In this document: in pieces, positions 60,406-64,000 of the stretch
Numbering within the stretch: position 1 is the stretch's first letter
Layout: every line of letters begins with the position of its first letter
Source: an uncultured Acidobacteriota bacterium
Lineage (GTDB): Bacteria; Acidobacteriota; Blastocatellia; RBC074
Assembly (NCBI GenBank): GCA_902825875.1
Contig: CADECP010000022.1
Location: 1-64,000 of the forward strand
Direction of reading: 5' to 3'
Length of the DNA stretch: 64,000 nt
Position numbers and translations under genes: made by a program
Notes under the pieces: generated by a model
Told to the model about the DNA's origin: nothing
Database searches by the model: none
What the model saw: the letters and a program-made list of their open reading frames with translations, nothing else

Positions 60406-63382
60406 AAGGCAAGCCGTTCCAATCACCGGCAACGGGCTTTTCGCCCGCTACGCCAAATCCAACGGTGATCTGGTTTGGCGCAGTTGCGTCGTTGTTGTTG
60501 AACTGGCGAATGAAAAACATGCCTTTGCGGAACAGCCCAATAGTGTCCACGCCGTTGCCATCCCAGTCGCCAGTCACGGGAACGTCGCCGGTTTGGCCAA
60601 AGCTGATGACGATTGCCGGCCCAATCAGTAAAAACGCATTTCTGAGCACGAAACTGCCGACACCGTTGTTGATGATAAACACACCAACCGTGTCTATGCG
60701 GTCGCCGTTCCAGTCTCCGGCAACTGGCAAACCACCAGCCAACCCGAAATTGAACGTAATGTCAGGCGCTCCGGCGGAATTGCTGTTGCGGAGCAGGAAG
60801 GTTCCAGCGCGGAACACTCCAATGGTGTCTATGCCGTCTCCGTCCCAATCCCCGGCAACAGGAACGTCTCCCAGTTGACCGAAGTTAAACAACAAATCGG
60901 GTTGGGCGACGAAGTCATTGGAATTGCTCAAACCAAATGTGCCGCTGTTGAAAACGCCGATGGTGTCCACGCCGTCACCGTCCCAATCACCGGCAATCGG
61001 AAAGTCTTTGTCCGCGCCGATGTTTTGCTGGATGTTGGCGATGATGTCCGCCGGCCCTGAAGTCAGCGAGTTTCGCAAACTGAAAACCTGCGTAACATCG
61101 TTGAACGTGCCAATGGTGTCGGAGTTTTTGAATTTGATTTTGGCGACAAAGCCATCGCCGCCGCCTTGCGCCGTAGTTTGCAACGCGCCCAGAGTCGTTG
61201 GGAAATTGGTCGAAGTGGTTTCCCCGCCCAGGTAAATGCTGCCCAGTGAATCCACCGCAATGCCGCCGACAAAATCATTGCTGCTGCCACCCAGATAACT
61301 GGAAAAAGTCAGCGCCTTGCCACCCGGAGAAATTCTGGCGGCAAAGACATCGAAGCCTCCGGCGCGAGTCGCTTGAACAGGATTGACCAGCGGAAAGTTT
61401 GTCGAATTGGAGCGACCGCCGACATAAATGTTGCGAGTCGAATCCAGCGCAATATCAAAACCTTCTTCTTCGCCTGAACCGCCGAGGAACGTCGAAAAGA
61501 TCAGCCCTGATCCGTTGGCGTTCAAACAAGTGACGAAGGCTTCGTTGACGACATTGGTCGAATCCAAAATCGTCGAACCTGTCGCCGCTTGCAGCGGAAA
61601 ATTCACCGAGCCGGTAATGCCCGTCACGTAAGCCTGATTCGAGCTATCAACTGCGATTCCCAAACCTTTGTCCGTGCCGCTGCCGCCAAGATAGGTCGAA
61701 TAAACCAGCGACGAATTGCCGCTGGCAAACGGATTGAACTTGGCGACAAAGGCGTCGTCTCCGCCCGGACGCGAAGCGCGAAATGGCGGCTGGCCGTTGG
61801 TTCCGCGAGTGGTCAGATTGGCGCTGTCGGCAATTCCTGTGATGTAGGCATTGCCCGCGCCGTCAACCGCAACCAGATTTCCCTGCTTTGTGCCGCGCAG
61901 ATAGCTGGAATAAACCAGCGATTGCCCGTCGGCGGCGAACACAGCGATAAAAGCATCTTTTCCGCTGAGCAGCGTGTTGTTTTGAAATTCGTTTTTGACC
62001 GGAAAGTTCGTCGAAAAGGTGTAGCCGGTGACATACACCCGCAGATTGTTTGAGACGGCAATGTCAAAGCCTTCATCGTCGTTGTTGCCGCTCAGGTAAG
62101 TTGAAAAGACAAGCGCATTGCCCGCCGCATTCAGCTTCAACACAAAAGCCGCCGTGAGCACATCAGGAACAACAAAAGGAGGCTGGGTTGCGATGCCGGG
62201 GTTGACTCGATCCTGAAAGGGCGCTTCCAACGGAAAATTCGACGAACCGGTCGTGCCGGTAGCGTAAGCATTGCCCTGAGCATCAACTTTCAGGCCAATG
62301 GCTGAATCAAATTTCCTGCCGTCAATCAACGTTGAATAAAGTTGGGATGTGCCGTCGGGACTGAGTTTGGTGATAAAAGCTGCCGTGTCGCCATTGAGCA
62401 ACCCATTCGATCCCAGATTTCCGTTAGCGGGGAAATCTTCGGATTCGGTTTTGCCTGCCACATACACATTGCCTGCCGCGTCCGCCGTCACGTCATTGAC
62501 ATCATCGAAATCGCCGCCGCCCAGATAACTGGCAAAAGCCACAATCGGATCAATCACCAATTCGCGGCTGGCGTCGTAATCGCCGATTTCAAATGCCACC
62601 TGGTTGCCAGCCGTCAACACATAACCGCCGCTGACCGGCTGGCGAGTGTCGCCGCTTTGCTGGTAAATCACCGGAGCTTGTTGGACGACTTCGCCAACTG
62701 CGGTTTTCAAAACCAGATTCCCAGCCGCGTCCAGTTTCAGGCTCTCGGCTCCGGCAAAACTCAGTTTGATCTGTCGCGGATCGGCTCCGGGCGCGACAAC
62801 GAAGTCATATTCCAATTGTCGCTGGTTGCCGTAAAAGACTGCATCAATGCCCGGATAAATTTCGTCGTAATGGACTCTGGCAAAGTTCGCCACGTCGCGT
62901 TGCCAATGGCTGTGATCGTTGCCGATGAAGTAATTGCTCTTGCCCGGCAACAAATCCGCGCCAGTGACGTTCGGTTCGGAATTCGCGCCTTCAAACCGCA
63001 TTTTGACGATTGCGGATTGCGAATTGCGGATTGCGGTTTTGCCTTTGGCTTTTTCCTGTTTCACTTGCCGCAACTTCATAACGGTTTCGTTGGCGGTCAG
63101 GAAAAACATTGCGCCTTGCCCGCGCGAAGTGAATTTTACCGCTGCATCGGTTTGGCCGTGATTGGCGACAAAGCTCAGCGGCAACTTGCCAAAATTTTTC
63201 TGTACCTGAGCGCGCGCGGTAGCTTCCAGCGCGGGATCGGTGGTCAGCAATTGTTCGGGTTTGGCTGCTTGATCGGCCTGGCCGGATTTGATCGGCAGCC
63301 AGGCGAACAACGATAGAACCAGTCCTGTCAAAGTCAGCGTCACAAACGCCAGATGCCTTTGGCGCGAAAAAGAGAATTTCAT
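60404..63382 (-). CDS. Secreted SBBP beta-propeller protein with C-terminal repeat domain
   Basis: 992 aa, ATG at 63382 with AGAAGGAGTG upstream. Signal peptide with LAFVTLTLTGLVLSLFAWLP. An N-terminal region (about 55-265) is followed by SBBP repeats (about 280-760) of the form (F/Y)(S/A)(S/T)YLGG...D.G..IAVDSxGNxYxxGxTxSxNFP. The C-terminal part (about 780-990) has five shorter repeats of the form (P)VAGDWDGDGVDTIGVF, as in FG-GAP/VCBS-like tails. Contains a 28-bp heptamer array. Likely cell-surface or secreted; function unknown. Confidence 0.9.
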   Translation of the reverse strand: MKFSFSRQRHLAFVTLTLTGLVLSLFAWLPIKSGQADQAAKPEQLLTTDPALEATARAQVQKNFGKLPLSFVANHGQTDAAVKFTSRGQGAMFFLTANETVMKLRQVKQEKAKGKTAIRNSQSAIVKMRFEGANSEPNVTGADLLPGKSNYFIGNDHSHWQRDVANFARVHYDEIYPGIDAVFYGNQRQLEYDFVVAPGADPRQIKLSFAGAESLKLDAAGNLVLKTAVGEVVQQAPVIYQQSGDTRQPVSGGYVLTAGNQVAFEIGDYDASRELVIDPIVAFASYLGGGDFDDVNDVTADAAGNVYVAGKTESEDFPANGNLGSNGLLNGDTAAFITKLSPDGTSQLYSTLIDGRKFDSAIGLKVDAQGNAYATGTTGSSNFPLEAPFQDRVNPGIATQPPFVVPDVLTAAFVLKLNAAGNALVFSTYLSGNNDDEGFDIAVSNNLRVYVTGYTFSTNFPVKNEFQNNTLLSGKDAFIAVFAADGQSLVYSSYLRGTKQGNLVAVDGAGNAYITGIADSANLTTRGTNGQPPFRASRPGGDDAFVAKFNPFASGNSSLVYSTYLGGSGTDKGLGIAVDSSNQAYVTGITGSVNFPLQAATGSTILDSTNVVNEAFVTCLNANGSGLIFSTFLGGSGEEEGFDIALDSTRNIYVGGRSNSTNFPLVNPVQATRAGGFDVFAARISPGGKALTFSSYLGGSSNDFVGGIAVDSLGSIYLGGETTSTNFPTTLGALQTTAQGGGDGFVAKIKFKNSDTIGTFNDVTQVFSLRNSLTSGPADIIANIQQNIGADKDFPIAGDWDGDGVDTIGVFNSGTFGLSNSNDFVAQPDLLFNFGQLGDVPVAGDWDGDGIDTIGVFRAGTFLLRNSNSAGAPDITFNFGLAGGLPVAGDWNGDRIDTVGVFIINNGVGSFVLRNAFLLIGPAIVISFGQTGDVPVTGDWDGNGVDTIGLFRKGMFFIRQFNNNDATAPNQITVGFGVAGEKPVAGDWNGLP
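63008..63035 (+). repeat. Intragenic heptamer array in the SBBP gene
   Basis: Four units GATTGCG, GATTGCG, AATTGCG, GATTGCG with a degenerate fifth. It encodes about residues 116-125 of the SBBP protein (minus strand, TAIRNSQSAIV), without breaking the frame. Confidence 0.85.
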
Positions 63383-63443
63383 ACTTCACTCCTTCTGCTT
63401 TGTTGAAGCGTTGATTGGGTGTTTGAAATAGGTGGTGGTTTGG

Positions 63444-64000
63444 TTAAGGGATGTCCACCAGATAGCCGGAAACGGTCAGCGAATAACCCGGACTTCCGGT
63501 TGCGACGTTTCGCGCCAGCGAGAAAATGATCGGCGAGCCGCCATCAGCGTACAGCCGCAGTTGCTGCCCGACGGTGAACACGTTGTCTGTGCCGGAAAAA
63601 TGCGCGCCATGTTGGTTGCGAACCAGAAAGTGTTGAACCGTAGAGCCTTTGATCTGAGTGGAAACAGAAACCTGATGCAGGTTCTGTCCGGTGGGCAACA
63701 ACACATGTGCCGAGACGTATTCAATGACCAGTCGCTGGCCAGCCGGAACCGAAATGATTCCGCTGCCGCCGAACGAACCAGCCGGAAAACTGCCGGTCAC
63801 GGTTTGATGAAACGGAGTCACTCCGTCATTGACGTTTTGCACCAGCACCGGATTCGTTTCGCCGTTATTGACCGTCACTGACGCATTTGAGGCCAGTTTG
63901 ACGGTTGGCGAATTGACGACGGTCGTCGGCACAGGCTCCGAAGTCGAATTGATGATCTTTACCAGGCTGAACGTAGATTGTGCCACCGCTCGGCCAGCGC
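63444..64000 (-). CDS. Secreted protein of unknown function, probably partial
   Basis: At least 180 aa; the frame remains open to the window edge. A GTG at 63986 is possible, but AVAQS just before the mature sequence looks like a signal-peptidase site, so the true start is probably outside the window. The visible part is Ser/Thr/Val-rich: LVKIINSTSEPVPTTVVNSP, SIISVPAGQRLVIEYVSAHV-type strands and HQVSVSTQIKGSTVQHF, suggesting an all-beta fold. No family recognised. Upstream of, and on the same strand as, the SBBP gene. Confidence 0.7.
   Translation of the reverse strand, partial: AGRAVAQSTFSLVKIINSTSEPVPTTVVNSPTVKLASNASVTVNNGETNPVLVQNVNDGVTPFHQTVTGSFPAGSFGGSGIISVPAGQRLVIEYVSAHVLLPTGQNLHQVSVSTQIKGSTVQHFLVRNQHGAHFSGTDNVFTVGQQLRLYADGGSPIIFSLARNVATGSPGYSLTVSGYLVDIP

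Overview
The window looks like chromosomal DNA from an Acidobacteriota genome, most plausibly class Blastocatellia (inference). The main clues are family content: a VWFA-related Acidobacterial-type secreted protein (21800-22903), two proteins ending in the TIGR03437 domain (30558-34622, 37419-39440), a ToxR/CadC-type winged helix fused to a TolB/PD40-like propeller (34823-37084), SBBP and YVTN propellers, and many Tat- or Sec-exported hydrolases. I saw no rRNA, CRISPR array, transposase, integrase or phage gene. Genes are densely packed on both strands, with housekeeping genes scattered among large secreted proteins.

Layout. 1-3.3 kb: two family 2 glycosyltransferases and a sigma-factor-like regulator. 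4.1-5.7 kb: galE and rsmD. 5.8-9.1 kb: a type IV pilus/type II secretion cluster (pilN, pilO, a PilP-like TIG protein, a pseudopilin), all leftward. 9.5-19 kb: recJ, a secreted protein of unknown role, a PpiD-like foldase, a double M16 protein without zinc motifs, and an M20 peptidase. 19-21.4 kb: a small HicB-like pair, moaC and moeA. 21.4-21.7 kb: a tRNA-Val/tRNA-Asp operon with a recognisable promoter and terminator. 21.8-26.5 kb: VWA protein, membrane protein, geranylgeranyl-reductase-like flavoprotein, OmpA-type protein. 26.5-30.4 kb: an exported lactonase-like amidohydrolase, a Kelch protein and a GH29 alpha-L-fucosidase in one apparent operon. 30.5-39.4 kb: giant beta-helix protein, CadC-like regulator, DUF5666-repeat protein. 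39.6-45.7 kb: a three-gene signalling operon (CHASE2 histidine kinase, NtrC-type activator, FecR-domain protein). 45.7-54 kb: DUF420, DUF1501, rluF-like, an aminotransferase with coaD, a sugar isomerase-like protein, glpD. 54-64 kb: an M28 peptidase and leftward secreted repeat proteins (YVTN-cytochrome, beta-helix, SBBP).

The most unusual signal is between and inside the genes. (1) Two unrelated-looking insertions at about 50.9 and 56.1 kb share imperfect terminal inverted repeats (CTGATGTC(T/A)GGA...) and each is flanked by an 8-bp direct repeat (TTCAACAA; TTGTTCCG). They look like copies of a MITE, each carrying a different internal palindrome. (2) Several loci contain degenerate tandem arrays with a strict 7-bp period but different unit sequences: two intergenic ones are arranged as inverted arrays that would fold into long hairpins, and two lie inside protein-coding genes. 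(3) Further palindromes overlap stop codons or sit inside a reading frame. Together these suggest an active repeat-generating process in this genome. A -24/-12 type promoter with exact spacing lies upstream of the DUF1501 gene, a few kb from the sigma-54 activator gene.

Limits: every function is assigned by reading motifs, with no database search. Start codons were chosen from ribosome-binding sites and signal peptides where possible.
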